From assembly GCF_003074055.1 (NCBI RefSeq), contig NZ_CP029043.1, positions 5,448,501 through 5,512,500 of the forward strand: a DNA stretch of 64,000 nucleotides, in the 5' to 3' direction. Of this stretch, positions 24,423-33,778 are shown in pieces (within the stretch, counting starts at the first letter, position 1; each line of letters opens with the position of its first letter). Made by a program: the position numbers and the translations under genes. The notes below the pieces were generated by a model. It searched no databases. It had not been told where the DNA came from and was given only the letters and a program-made list of their open reading frames with translations. This DNA comes from Streptomyces nigra (lineage in GTDB: Bacteria; Actinomycetota; Actinomycetes; Streptomycetales; Streptomycetaceae).

Positions 24423-26807
24423 GTGAGAGACGGCGACGGGACGCAGGACGCACGGGGCACGCACGCGACACCCGTGCCCCGATCACGCTCCGCCCTGCCC
24501 CCGATGCCCGCAGCCCCGCCCGGCCAGGCCCCCGGCACCTCAGTGGCCGCCTGGCTGGACGAGCCCCGGCCCGCGACGGAGCCCGGCATCTGGCGTCTCG
24601 GATACCGGCCGCCGAAGGCCGCGCGGACCGAACGGATCAGCCCCACCGTCGTCGTCGGCATGCTGATCCCGCTGGCCGTCGCCCTCCTGGTGTGGTCGTT
24701 CTGGCGGCGCGGCGCGCTGCCGTACCAGTTCACCGTGCTGCGGCTGTTCACCCCGGAGGACTGGTGGTGGGGCGGCACCATGGCCCGGCCCAAGCACCTG
24801 GAGGACCAGGCGCTGCAGTACCCGGGCGTCGAGGCGCTGGACGTCTACAACGGCCTCTTCTTCGCGCTGCTCCTCTACACCGTCGCCCGGCTCGGCAGCT
24901 GGCCCGCGGTCGTCCGGCATCTGCTGGACACCAGGCCCCAGCCGGCTCGCGCCCTGTGGGCGGCGTTCGGCGCCCTGGCCGCCCTGACCCTGGTCTACCC
25001 GGACACCTTCCCGGGTGCCGGCTGGGACCCGCTGCCCGTGGTCAGCCCGCTGTTCTCCCTGATCGTGCTGCTCAGCGACTCCTACGACGTCTACTCGGCG
25101 CCCTGGGAGACCGTCCTCCATCTGCTCGTCACCGCCCTCGTCGTGTGGCCGTTCGCCCGGCTGGGCGGCTGGTGGGAACTGGCCCGGGACCGGCTCGCCG
25201 CCCGCGCCCATGCGGCGCAGGGGGAGGCCCCCGTCGTCGAGGTGCCCCGGTCCCGCTTCCCCGGACTGCGCGAGGCCGGCCAGCACCAGGCCGCCGACGT
25301 CCTCGCCGCCGAGGTCCTCGCCGGACGGATGAACGACGTCGACTGCGCCCGCGTCGAGCACGAGTGGGCGCGCGCCCGGGGCGAGGGCCGTCCGGCGGAG
25401 TTCACCGACGCCGTGCTGCGGCAGGGCGCCGCCGCGTTCGCCCATCCGTCCGGCGCCCGGGACCTGCCCGGCCGCACCGCACGGCACGACCTGCTCGGCG
25501 GGCAGGTGCGCATCGGCACCTGGGCCGCCACCGAGCGCACCCCGGCCGCGTACGGCGGTGCCGGGGCGGCGCTCGAACCGGCCACGCTGGGCACCTCGCT
25601 GCTGGTCGTCGGACCGTCCGGGTCCGGGAAGACCCGGCAGGTGATCGCCCCGCTCGCCGAGTCCCTGGCACTGCAGGCGCTCACCGGGACCTGCGCGGTC
25701 GTCGTGGTGTGCGCCGCGGGCAGCGCGGTCGGGCCCGACTCGTCGTACGACGTGGTGGTGCGCGTCGGCGACCCCGCCTCCACCCACGACCTCGACCCCT
25801 ACGCGGGCAGCGACGACCCGGACGAGGCCGCCGGGTTCCTCGCCGAGGCGCTCGCCGGGGACCTCGACGCGGTCGGCGCCGAGCGCGCCACCACCGCGCT
25901 CGCCCAACTGCTCGGCCCCTACCGGGCCGCCCACGGACGCTTCCCCACCCTCCCGGTCCTGCGGGACCTGCTGGAGGGCGACGAACGCGCCCTCACCGAC
26001 CTGCGTGCCCGGCTGGCCGGCGACCCGCACACGGCGATGCGCCGGGACCTGGACGCCCGGGTCCGGCTGACCGGCACCACCGGCGACCCCGGCCCGGTCC
26101 TCGCCGGCCGGCTCGCCCTGCTGGACCGCCCAGCCTTCGCCGGCTTCCTCGGTGCCGGCGGCGGCGAACACCGGCCCTTCTCGCTGCGGGCGGTCGCCCA
26201 CCACCCCCTGCGGGTCCGGATCGACCTGCCCGAACGCACCCACGCCGAGGTCTCGCGGCTGATCGCCCGGCTGGTGCTGGCCCAGTTCACCGAGATCGTC
26301 CAGGACGGGCCCGGCGAGCACTTCGCCGCCCTCGTCCTCGACGACGCCACCGGCGCCGTCACCCCCGAGTCCGTCCGGCGGATCCAGCGGCTGCGCCCGC
26401 GCAACGCCGGGGTCGTGCTCGCGCTGCGCACGGTGTCCGACGTACCGGAGGCGCTGCACGGGCCGTTGTACGGGGCCGTCGGCTGCCGGATGGCGCTGTC
26501 CGGCGTGACCACCTGGGACGGCAGCCGTTTCGCCGAGGCCTGGGGCACGGAGTGGGTGGAGACCCGCGACGTCGCCCAGCACACCGTCTTCGCCGACCAG
26601 CCCATGACCCGGGCCCTGCACCGGCTGCGCAAGCTGGTCACCGGCAAGGCGGTCACCACCGAGGCGGTGACCGTCCGGAAGGTCGAGCGGGAGCGCTGGT
26701 CGGCCTCCGAGCTGGCGCACGGGGTGCCGCCGGGGCACGCGGTGCTGTCGGTGACCAGCGTCCGGGGCGAGCACGCCCCGCCGCTGCTGGTCGATCTGCG
26801 GGGGTGA
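24423..26807 (+). CDS. Membrane-anchored P-loop ATPase resembling type IV coupling proteins (VirD4/TraG)
   Basis: A 794-residue protein from GTG 24423, chosen for AGGGGG upstream. Residues 1-70 are a proline-rich tail. About five hydrophobic segments follow (VVVGMLIPLAVALLVWSFW near 75-95; others up to about residue 250). A cytoplasmic ATPase comes next: Walker A GPSGSGKT at 397-404 and a Walker B ALVLDD ending at Asp640-641. The region after Walker A contains RVGDPASTHDLDPYAG, and the last part contains ARLVLAQFTEIV and a HRLRKLVTGK arginine finger-like stretch. The layout is that of conjugative coupling ATPases, yet no relaxase, other conjugation gene or mobile element is near. Its job is unknown; DNA or protein pumping is an inference. 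Confidence 0.8.
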   Translation: MRDGDGTQDARGTHATPVPRSRSALPPMPAAPPGQAPGTSVAAWLDEPRPATEPGIWRLGYRPPKAARTERISPTVVVGMLIPLAVALLVWSFWRRGALPYQFTVLRLFTPEDWWWGGTMARPKHLEDQALQYPGVEALDVYNGLFFALLLYTVARLGSWPAVVRHLLDTRPQPARALWAAFGALAALTLVYPDTFPGAGWDPLPVVSPLFSLIVLLSDSYDVYSAPWETVLHLLVTALVVWPFARLGGWWELARDRLAARAHAAQGEAPVVEVPRSRFPGLREAGQHQAADVLAAEVLAGRMNDVDCARVEHEWARARGEGRPAEFTDAVLRQGAAAFAHPSGARDLPGRTARHDLLGGQVRIGTWAATERTPAAYGGAGAALEPATLGTSLLVVGPSGSGKTRQVIAPLAESLALQALTGTCAVVVVCAAGSAVGPDSSYDVVVRVGDPASTHDLDPYAGSDDPDEAAGFLAEALAGDLDAVGAERATTALAQLLGPYRAAHGRFPTLPVLRDLLEGDERALTDLRARLAGDPHTAMRRDLDARVRLTGTTGDPGPVLAGRLALLDRPAFAGFLGAGGGEHRPFSLRAVAHHPLRVRIDLPERTHAEVSRLIARLVLAQFTEIVQDGPGEHFAALVLDDATGAVTPESVRRIQRLRPRNAGVVLALRTVSDVPEALHGPLYGAVGCRMALSGVTTWDGSRFAEAWGTEWVETRDVAQHTVFADQPMTRALHRLRKLVTGKAVTTEAVTVRKVERERWSASELAHGVPPGHAVLSVTSVRGEHAPPLLVDLRG

Positions 26808-26890
26808 GCGCGCGATCCGGGAGCGGGGCCGCGCGATGACCGTACGGTGAGGCAGAATCGGCACAGGCCGTTCATACATGGCGGCCAACT

Positions 26891-26935
26891 GATCACAGGA
26901 TCCACCGAAGATCCGGCGATCACACCCCATCACAC
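26891..26935. promoter_or_regulatory. Repeated (G/C)ATCACA motifs before the PucR gene
   Basis: GATCACA occurs at 26891-26897 and 26918-26924, and CATCACA at 26929-26935. An inverted repeat GGATC (26898-26902) / GATCC (26910-26914) lies between the first two. The cluster ends 15 bp before the PucR start codon, a position that suits autoregulation. Confidence 0.4.
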
Positions 26936-26950
26936 CGATGTGAAGGCCTC

Positions 26951-28621
26951 ATGCCCCCGACGCTTGCCTCGCTCGTCCACCACTCCGCGCTCAAGCTGAC
27001 CGTGCGGGCGGGCGCGGACCGCCTGGACGTGCCCGTGCGCTGGGCGCACGTCAGCGAGCTCGCCGACCCCGTCCCTTATATGGAGGGCGGCGAGCTGCTG
27101 CTGATCACCGCGCTCCAGCTGGACGCGGAGGACTACGAGGCGATGCGCCGCTATGTCCGGCGGCTGGCCGGGGCCGGGGTGGTCGGGCTCGGCTTCGCGG
27201 TCGGCGTGAACTACGAGGAGATCCCGAAGGCGCTGGTCGACGCCGCCGACGAGGAGGGCCTGCCGCTCCTCGAGGTCCCGCGCCGCACCCCCTTCCTCGC
27301 CATCAGCAAGGCCGTCTCGGCGGCCATCGCGGCGGAGCAGTACCACGCGGTCACCGCGGGCTTCGCCGCCCAGCGGGAACTGACCCGGCAGGCGCTGGCC
27401 TCCGGACCCGAGGGCCTGCTGGCCGCGCTCGCCTCCCAGGTCAACGGCTGGGCGGCGCTGTACGACGCGTCCGGCGCCGTCGTGGCCACCGCCCCCGAGT
27501 GGGCCGGGCGGCGGGCGACCCGCCTCACCGCCGACGTGGAGAGGCTGCGGGAGCGGCCTGCGCCGGCGTCCTCCGTGGTCGGCGGCCCCGAGAACGAGGA
27601 CCGGGTCGAACTGCACAGCCTGGGCACCGGGCGCCGTCCGCGCGCCGCGCTCGCCGTGGGCACCGCCGCCGCGCTCGGCACCGCCGAGCGGTACGCCGTC
27701 CACTCGGCGATCGCGCTGCTGACCCTGACCACCGAGCGGTCCCGCTCGCTCCAGGCCGCCGAGCAGCGGGTCGGCGCCGCCGTCCTGCGCATGCTGCTGG
27801 CCGGACAGCCCGACCACGCCCGCGCGGTGGCAGGCGGCCTGTACGGCGGTCTGCTGGACGCGCCGTTCCGGGTGATCGTCGCCGAGGCGGCGCCGGTCTC
27901 GGCGGCCCGGGTCGTGGACTCGGGCACCCGGGTGGCGCTGACCAAGGCGTCCGCCGCGGCCCTCGTCGTCGCAGCCGACGCCGGCGACCCGCTCGGGGCG
28001 CTCACCGAGGTCGTCGAGTCTGCGGCGGCCCGCGCGGGGGAGGCGGTGCTGGTGGTGCCCGAGACGGAGACCGGGCGGCTGGTGGTGCTCGCCTCCGACG
28101 GCGGCGCGGCGGTCGCCGCGTGCGGGGAGTACGCGGCGGGCCTGGAGGCGGCGCGCGCGGGGGCCGTACCGGAGCAGCCGGCGGGCGACCAGGACGAACT
28201 GGTCGTCGGGCTGTCGGCACCGGCCGGGCCGATCGCCGCGGCCGCCGCCTACAAGCAGGCCGAGCAGGCACTGTCGGTGGCCCGGCGGCGCGGACGGGTG
28301 TGCGTGGAGCACGAGCAGCTGGCCTCCGGGTCGGTGCTGCCGCTGCTCGCGGACGACGCGGTCAGGGCGTTCGCCGACGGGCTGCTGCGGGCCCTGCACG
28401 AGCACGACGCGACCGGCCGCGGCGATCTGGTGGCCTCGCTGCGGGCGTGGCTGTCCCGGCACGGCCAGTGGGACGCGGCCGCCGCCGACCTGGGCGTCCA
28501 CCGGCACACCCTGCGCTACCGGATGCGGCGCGTCGAGGAGATCCTCGGGCGCTCCCTGGACGACGCGGACGTGCGCATGGAGCTGTGGCTCGCCCTGAAG
28601 GCGACTTCGGCCGAGGAGTAG
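26951..28621 (+). CDS. PucR-family transcriptional regulator
   Basis: A 556-residue protein. Residues 1-125 are a PucR N-terminal domain (VRWAHVSELADPVPYMEGGELLLITALQL). The middle is a degenerate GGDEF-like segment. Residues 490-545 form the C-terminal PucR helix-turn-helix (LRAWLSRHGQWDAAAADLGVHRHTLRYRMRRVEEI). Members respond to purines, amino acids or polyamines. Standing 120 bp before an aldehyde dehydrogenase gene, with gabT and the polyamine operon nearby, it is the best in-window candidate for their regulator; that role is inferred. The ATG at 26951 follows GAAGG. Confidence 0.9.
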   Translation: MPPTLASLVHHSALKLTVRAGADRLDVPVRWAHVSELADPVPYMEGGELLLITALQLDAEDYEAMRRYVRRLAGAGVVGLGFAVGVNYEEIPKALVDAADEEGLPLLEVPRRTPFLAISKAVSAAIAAEQYHAVTAGFAAQRELTRQALASGPEGLLAALASQVNGWAALYDASGAVVATAPEWAGRRATRLTADVERLRERPAPASSVVGGPENEDRVELHSLGTGRRPRAALAVGTAAALGTAERYAVHSAIALLTLTTERSRSLQAAEQRVGAAVLRMLLAGQPDHARAVAGGLYGGLLDAPFRVIVAEAAPVSAARVVDSGTRVALTKASAAALVVAADAGDPLGALTEVVESAAARAGEAVLVVPETETGRLVVLASDGGAAVAACGEYAAGLEAARAGAVPEQPAGDQDELVVGLSAPAGPIAAAAAYKQAEQALSVARRRGRVCVEHEQLASGSVLPLLADDAVRAFADGLLRALHEHDATGRGDLVASLRAWLSRHGQWDAAAADLGVHRHTLRYRMRRVEEILGRSLDDADVRMELWLALKATSAEE

Positions 28622-28760
28622 GACCGGACCGGGCTGCGCCAATCCGTCGAAGCCCGGCACTCCACCAGTACACCCCGGCCAAACACCCGGGTGGCCCGGC
28701 GCCCCTACCGTGGGTCTCGACAGACCAGGACACCCCCAACGCGGAAGGGCCGGGACTCAC

Positions 28761-30221
28761 ATGCCCCAGCACGATGTGGCAGCCACCCACGCCTTCTGGC
28801 TCGCCGGCCGCCAGGTCAGCGGCGAGGACAGCTTCGACGTCACGTCGCCGTGGGACGGCCGTGTCGTCGGCACGGTCAGCGTGCCCACCGACGCGCAGAT
28901 CGAGGAGGCCGTGGCCGCCGCGTACGCCGTCCGTGACGCGTTCGCCGCCACGCCGGCCCATGTCCGCGCCGCCGCCCTCGACCACGTCAGCAAGCGCCTC
29001 GTCGAGCGCACGGAGGAGATCGCCCGGCTGATCTCCGCCGAGAACGGCAAGCCGATCAAGTGGGCCCGCGGCGAGGTCGGCCGTGCCGTGTCCGTCTTCC
29101 GCTTCGCGGCCGAGGAGGCCCGCCGGTTCAACGGCGGCGAGGCGCAGCGGCTCGACACCGACGCCGGCGGCCAGGGCCGGCTGGCCCTCACCCGGCGCTT
29201 CCCGAAGGGTGTCGTCCTCGGTATCGCGCCCTTCAACTTCCCGCTGAACCTGTGTGCCCACAAGATCGCCCCGGCCATCGCCGCCGGCGCGCCGATCATC
29301 CTCAAGCCGGCCCCGGCGACCCCGCTGTCCGGCCTGATCATCGGCGAGCTGCTCGCCGAGACCGACCTCCCGGCCGGCTCCTGGAGCATCCTCCCGGTCC
29401 CGAACGACCGGATGCCGGCGCTGGTCCAGGACGAGCGTCTGCCGGTCATCTCCTTCACGGGTTCCGAGAAGGTCGGCTACGCGATCATGGACTCGGTGCC
29501 GCGCAAGCACTGCACCCTGGAGCTCGGCGGCAACGGCGCGGCGGTCGTGCTCGCCGACTTCGCCTCCGACGAGGACCTGGACCGGGCCGCGACCCGTATC
29601 GCGACCTTCTCCAACTACCAGGGCGGCCAGTCCTGCATCTCCGTGCAGCGCGTCATCGCGGACGCCTCGGTGTACGAGCGGCTGCTGCCGCGCATCGTCG
29701 CCGCCGTCGAGGCCCAGGTCACCGGTGACCCGGCCGACGACGCCACCGACGTCGGCCCGCTGGTCAGCGAGGACGCCGCCAAGCGCGTCGAGACCTGGGT
29801 GGACGAGGCCATCGCCGCCGGCGCCTCCCTCCTCACGGGCGGCAAGCGCGACGGCGCCTCCTACGCGCCGACCGTCCTCACCGACGTCCCCTCCGACGTC
29901 ACCCTCGCCTGCGAGGAGGTCTTCGGACCCGTCCTCACCGTGCAGCGGGCCGACGGGGAGGCCGCCGCGTTCGCCGCCGTCAACGACTCCAAGTACGGCC
30001 TCCAGGCGGGCGTGTTCACCCACGACCTGCAGGCCGCGTTCCGCGCCCACCGGGCGCTGGAGGTCGGCGGTGTCGTGATCGGCGACGTCCCCTCCTACCG
30101 CGCCGACCAGATGCCGTACGGCGGTGCCAAGCAGTCCGGTGTCGGCCGCGAGGGCGTGCGCTTCGCGATGGACGACTACACCTACGAGCGGGTCCTGGTC
30201 CTCACCGGCCTCGCTCTCTGA
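28761..30221 (+). CDS. NAD(P)-dependent aldehyde dehydrogenase (succinic-semialdehyde-type candidate)
   Basis: A 486-residue aldehyde dehydrogenase. Active-site elements: FNFPLNLCAHKIAPAIAAG, the Glu of LELGGNGA, and the catalytic Cys in GGQSCISVQR. This Cys context belongs to the branch around glyceraldehyde-3-phosphate (non-phosphorylating) and lactaldehyde-type dehydrogenases, so the substrate cannot be fixed by sequence alone. Its place behind PucR and gabT makes succinic semialdehyde from GABA a reasonable guess. The ATG at 28761 follows GGAAGGG. A 16-bp-stem terminator follows at 30235. Confidence 0.85.
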   Translation: MPQHDVAATHAFWLAGRQVSGEDSFDVTSPWDGRVVGTVSVPTDAQIEEAVAAAYAVRDAFAATPAHVRAAALDHVSKRLVERTEEIARLISAENGKPIKWARGEVGRAVSVFRFAAEEARRFNGGEAQRLDTDAGGQGRLALTRRFPKGVVLGIAPFNFPLNLCAHKIAPAIAAGAPIILKPAPATPLSGLIIGELLAETDLPAGSWSILPVPNDRMPALVQDERLPVISFTGSEKVGYAIMDSVPRKHCTLELGGNGAAVVLADFASDEDLDRAATRIATFSNYQGGQSCISVQRVIADASVYERLLPRIVAAVEAQVTGDPADDATDVGPLVSEDAAKRVETWVDEAIAAGASLLTGGKRDGASYAPTVLTDVPSDVTLACEEVFGPVLTVQRADGEAAAFAAVNDSKYGLQAGVFTHDLQAAFRAHRALEVGGVVIGDVPSYRADQMPYGGAKQSGVGREGVRFAMDDYTYERVLVLTGLAL

Positions 30222-30234
30222 CACCACCCTGATC

Positions 30235-30275
30235 CGAACGGCCGGAGCCCACTGTGCGGGGGCTCCGGCCGTTCG
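30235..30275 (+). terminator. Terminator after the aldehyde dehydrogenase
   Basis: Perfect 16-bp arms, CGAACGGCCGGAGCCC (30235-30250) and its complement at 30260-30275, beginning 14 bases after the stop codon. No T-run follows, as is common in Streptomyces. Confidence 0.85.
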
Positions 30276-30478
30276 GCGTGCCACCCGTCCGGCCCAGGCC
30301 GCCCGCCCGGCCGCGTACGCGGGCCCACCGGCCCGGACGGCCCCCGCGAGCCCGCAGGGGCCGGGAGAACGGCCGCGCGTGGGGTGGTGGCGGCGTCCGT
30401 AATCGGGTACATACGATCGGGTAGCACCCGTCGGTAGCCACATGGCCCATGATCCCGATTCGCGGCGAGGTGAGCCTC

Positions 30479-32413
30479 ATGTCCGCAGCACCCCCCAAAC
30501 CCACCGTCACCGAACGTGAGGCACGGCAGGTCGCCGAGGCGGCCCGCCAGCAGGAGTGGCGCAAGCCGAGCTTCGCCAAGGAGCTGTTCCTCGGCCGGTT
30601 CCGCCTCGACCTCATCCACCCGCACCCGATGCCCACGGACGAGGCGACCCAGCGCGGCGAGGAGTTCCTGGCCAAACTGCGCGACTTCGTCGAGACGAAG
30701 GTCGACGGCGCCCGCATCGAACGCGAGGCCCGCATCCCCGACGACGTCGTCGACGGGCTCAAGGAGCTCGGCGCCTTCGGCATGAAGATCGACACCAAGT
30801 ACGGCGGTCTCGGCCTCGGGCAGGTCTACTACAACAAGGCCCTCACCCTGGTCGGCTCGGCGTCCCCGGCGATCGGCGTGCTCCTGTCGGCCCACCAGTC
30901 GATCGGCGTACCGCAGCCGCTGAAGCTGTTCGGCAGCCCCGAGCAGAAGGAACGCTTCCTGCCGCGCTGCGCCCGCACCGACATCAGCGCCTTCCTGCTG
31001 ACCGAGCCCGACGTCGGCTCCGACCCGGCCCGGCTCGCCACCACCGCCGTGCCCGACGGCGACGACTACGTCCTCGACGGCGTGAAGCTGTGGACCACCA
31101 ACGGCGTCGTCGCCGACCTCCTCGTCGTCATGGCCCGCGTCCCGAAGTCCGAGGGTCACAAGGGCGGCATCACCGCCTTCGTGGTCGAGACCAACTCGCC
31201 CGGCATCACCGTCGAGAACCGCAACGCCTTCATGGGGCTGCGCGGCATCGAGAACGGCGTCACCCGCTTCCACCAGGTCCGCGTCCCCGCCGCCCACCGG
31301 ATCGGCCCCGAGGGCGCCGGCCTGAAGATCGCGCTGACCACGCTGAACACCGGCCGGCTCTCGCTGCCCGCGTCCTGCGTGGCCGCCGGCAAGTGGTGCC
31401 TGAAGATCGCCCGCGAGTGGTCGGCGGCCCGCGAGCAGTGGGGCAAGCCCATCGCCCACCACGAGGCCGTCGGCTCGAAGATCTCCTTCATCGCGGCCAC
31501 CACCTTCGCCCTGGAGGCCGTCACCGACCTCGCCTCCCAGATGGCCGACGAGGACCGCAACGACATCCGGATCGAAGGCGCCCTCGCCAAGCTGTACGCC
31601 TCCGAGATGGGCTGGCTCATCGCCGACGAGCTGGTCCAGATCCGCGGCGGCCGGGGCTTCGAGACGGCCGACTCGCTCCGGGCGCGCGGCGAGCGCGGCG
31701 TCCCCGCCGAGCAGGTCCTGCGCGATCTGCGGATCAACCGCATCTTCGAGGGCTCGACGGAGATCATGCACCTCCTCATCGCCCGCGAGGCCGTCGACGC
31801 CCACCTGTCCGTCGCCGGGGACCTCATCGACCCCGACAAGTCCCTCCAGGACAAGGCGAAGGCGGGCGCGAACGCCGGTGTCTTCTACGCCAAGTGGCTG
31901 CCGAAGCTGATCGCCGGACAGGGGCAACTGCCGTACACCTACAGCGAGTTCAAGCAGGGCGTCGACCTCTCCGGGCATCTGCGGTACGTCGAGCGCACCG
32001 CCCGCAAGCTCGCCCGGTCCACCTTCTACGGCATGTCCCGCTGGCAGGGCCGGATGGAGACCAAGCAGGGCTTCCTCGGCCGGATCGTCGACATCGGCGC
32101 CGAGCTGTTCGCGATGAGCGCCGCCTGTGTCCGCGCCGAGCACCTGCGGGCGCGCGGCGAGCACGGCCGCGAGGCCTACCAGCTCGCCGACGCGTTCTGC
32201 CGGCAGTCCCGGCTGCGCGTCGAGGAGCTGTTCGGGCGCCTGTGGTCCAACACCGACGACCTGGACCGCAAGGTCGTCAAGGGCGTGATGTCCGGCACGT
32301 ACGAGTGGCTGGAGCAGGGCATCGTCGACCCGTCCGACGACGGCGGCGTCTGGATCGCCGACGCCACCCCGGGGCCCAGCACCCACGAGAACGTCCACCG
32401 CCCGATCCGCTGA
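30479..32413 (+). CDS. Acyl-CoA dehydrogenase, long (VLCAD-like) form
   Basis: A 644-residue protein. The FAD and substrate features are clear: LSAHQSIGVPQPLKLFG, the substrate-binding ISAFLLTEPDVGSDPA, LWTTNG, and the late IRGGRGFETADS and INRIFEGSTEIMHLLI with the catalytic Glu. At about 640 residues it carries the C-terminal extension of very-long-chain dehydrogenases. It performs the first oxidation of fatty acyl-CoA beta-oxidation. The ATG at 30479 follows GAGGTGA; an in-frame ATG ten codons upstream is less likely. TACGAT at 30412-30417 is a possible -10. Confidence 0.92.
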   Translation: MSAAPPKPTVTEREARQVAEAARQQEWRKPSFAKELFLGRFRLDLIHPHPMPTDEATQRGEEFLAKLRDFVETKVDGARIEREARIPDDVVDGLKELGAFGMKIDTKYGGLGLGQVYYNKALTLVGSASPAIGVLLSAHQSIGVPQPLKLFGSPEQKERFLPRCARTDISAFLLTEPDVGSDPARLATTAVPDGDDYVLDGVKLWTTNGVVADLLVVMARVPKSEGHKGGITAFVVETNSPGITVENRNAFMGLRGIENGVTRFHQVRVPAAHRIGPEGAGLKIALTTLNTGRLSLPASCVAAGKWCLKIAREWSAAREQWGKPIAHHEAVGSKISFIAATTFALEAVTDLASQMADEDRNDIRIEGALAKLYASEMGWLIADELVQIRGGRGFETADSLRARGERGVPAEQVLRDLRINRIFEGSTEIMHLLIAREAVDAHLSVAGDLIDPDKSLQDKAKAGANAGVFYAKWLPKLIAGQGQLPYTYSEFKQGVDLSGHLRYVERTARKLARSTFYGMSRWQGRMETKQGFLGRIVDIGAELFAMSAACVRAEHLRARGEHGREAYQLADAFCRQSRLRVEELFGRLWSNTDDLDRKVVKGVMSGTYEWLEQGIVDPSDDGGVWIADATPGPSTHENVHRPIR

Positions 32414-32506
32414 CCACCCCCGAGGGGTCACCGCCCGCGGTGGCCCCTCACCGCATCGTCACCCACCGGATGAGGACACGCGGTCCTGTCCGCGTGACGG
32501 TACGGC

Positions 32507-32512
32507 CACAAT
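32507..32512 (+). promoter_or_regulatory. -10 element implying a near-leaderless dxr transcript
   Basis: CACAAT ends 6 bases before the dxr ATG at 32519, so transcription would start at or next to the start codon. A GGGGGG run touches the ATG but is too close for normal ribosome binding. Confidence 0.4.
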
Positions 32513-32518
32513 GGGGGG

Positions 32519-33778
32519 ATGAGCGACAGTCCAGCCTCCCCACTCGCCGACCCGCACCTCGTCTACGACCCGCTGGCGGGCGACGGTCCCAAGGACGTGG
32601 TGATCCTCGGCTCCACCGGGTCGATCGGCACCCAGGCCATCGACCTCGTGCTGCGCAACCCCGACCGGTTCCGGGTCACCGCGCTGTCCGCCAACGGCGG
32701 CCGGATCGCGCTCCTCGCCGAGCAGGCGCACCGGCTGAAGGTCCGGACCGTCGCCGTCGCCCGCGAGGACGTCGTCCCCGCCCTGCGCGACGCGCTGCGC
32801 GAGCGGTACGGCGCCGGGGAGCCGCTGCCCGAGATCCTGGCCGGCCCGGACGCGGCCACCCAGGTCGCCGCCTCCGACTGCCACACCGTCCTCAACGGCA
32901 TCACCGGCTCCATCGGCCTGGCCCCGACGCTCGCCGCCCTGGAGGCGGGCCGCACCCTCGCGCTCGCCAACAAGGAGTCGCTCATCGTCGGCGGCCCGCT
33001 GGTCAAGGCGCTCGCCAAGCCCGGGCAGATCATCCCGGTCGACTCCGAGCACGCCGCCCTCTTCCAGGCGCTGGCGTCCGGCTCGCGCGCGGACGTCCGC
33101 AAGCTCGTCGTCACCGCGTCCGGCGGCCCCTTCCGCGGCCGGACCAAGGCCGAGCTGGCCGACGTCACCGTCGAGGACGCCCTCGCCCACCCCACCTGGG
33201 CGATGGGCCCGGTCATCACGATCAACTCCGCGACCCTCGTCAACAAGGGGCTGGAGGTGATCGAGGCGCACCTGCTCTACGACATTTCCTTCGACCGCAT
33301 TGAGGTGGTCGTGCACCCCCAGTCGTATGTCCACTCGATGGTCGAGTTCACCGATGGATCCACGATCGCCCAGGCGACGCCGCCCGACATGCGCGGCCCC
33401 ATCGCCATCGGGCTGGGCTGGCCCGAGCGCGTCCCGGACGCCGCGCCCACCTTCGACTGGAGCAAGGCGTCGACGTGGGAGTTCTTCCCGCTCGACAACG
33501 ACGCGTTCCCGTCGGTGAACCTGGCCCGGCACGTGGGCGAGCTCGCGGGCACGGCCCCGGCGGTGTTCAATGCCGCCAACGAGGAGTGCGTCGAGGCCTT
33601 CCGGGCCGGCGCACTGCCGTTCAACGGCATCATGGAGACCGTCACGCGGGTGGTGGAGGAGCACGGCACCCCGCGCTCGGGAACTTCGCTGACCGTCGCG
33701 GACGTCCTCGAAGCGGAGACCTGGGCCCGCGCACGCGCCCGGGAACTGGCGGCACACACGGCGGAGGCCCGTGCATGA
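32519..33778 (+). CDS. dxr: 1-deoxy-D-xylulose 5-phosphate reductoisomerase
   Basis: A 419-residue enzyme of the non-mevalonate isoprenoid pathway, converting DXP to 2-C-methyl-D-erythritol 4-phosphate with NADPH. Visible motifs: the dinucleotide fold VVILGSTGSIGTQAIDLVL, LANKESLIVGG, the metal-binding SEHAALFQAL, VTASGGPFR and HPQSYVHSMVEF. It is about 20 residues longer than usual at the N-terminus. Its stop overlaps the protease start (ATGA), so the two are translationally coupled. IspG, a later enzyme of the same pathway, is encoded next but one. Confidence 0.97.
   Translation: MSDSPASPLADPHLVYDPLAGDGPKDVVILGSTGSIGTQAIDLVLRNPDRFRVTALSANGGRIALLAEQAHRLKVRTVAVAREDVVPALRDALRERYGAGEPLPEILAGPDAATQVAASDCHTVLNGITGSIGLAPTLAALEAGRTLALANKESLIVGGPLVKALAKPGQIIPVDSEHAALFQALASGSRADVRKLVVTASGGPFRGRTKAELADVTVEDALAHPTWAMGPVITINSATLVNKGLEVIEAHLLYDISFDRIEVVVHPQSYVHSMVEFTDGSTIAQATPPDMRGPIAIGLGWPERVPDAAPTFDWSKASTWEFFPLDNDAFPSVNLARHVGELAGTAPAVFNAANEECVEAFRAGALPFNGIMETVTRVVEEHGTPRSGTSLTVADVLEAETWARARARELAAHTAEARA

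Noticed and set aside
24423..26807. Integrated conjugative element
   Set aside because: No integrase, relaxase, replication gene, att repeat or tRNA gene flanks the ATPase gene, and base composition is the same as its surroundings.
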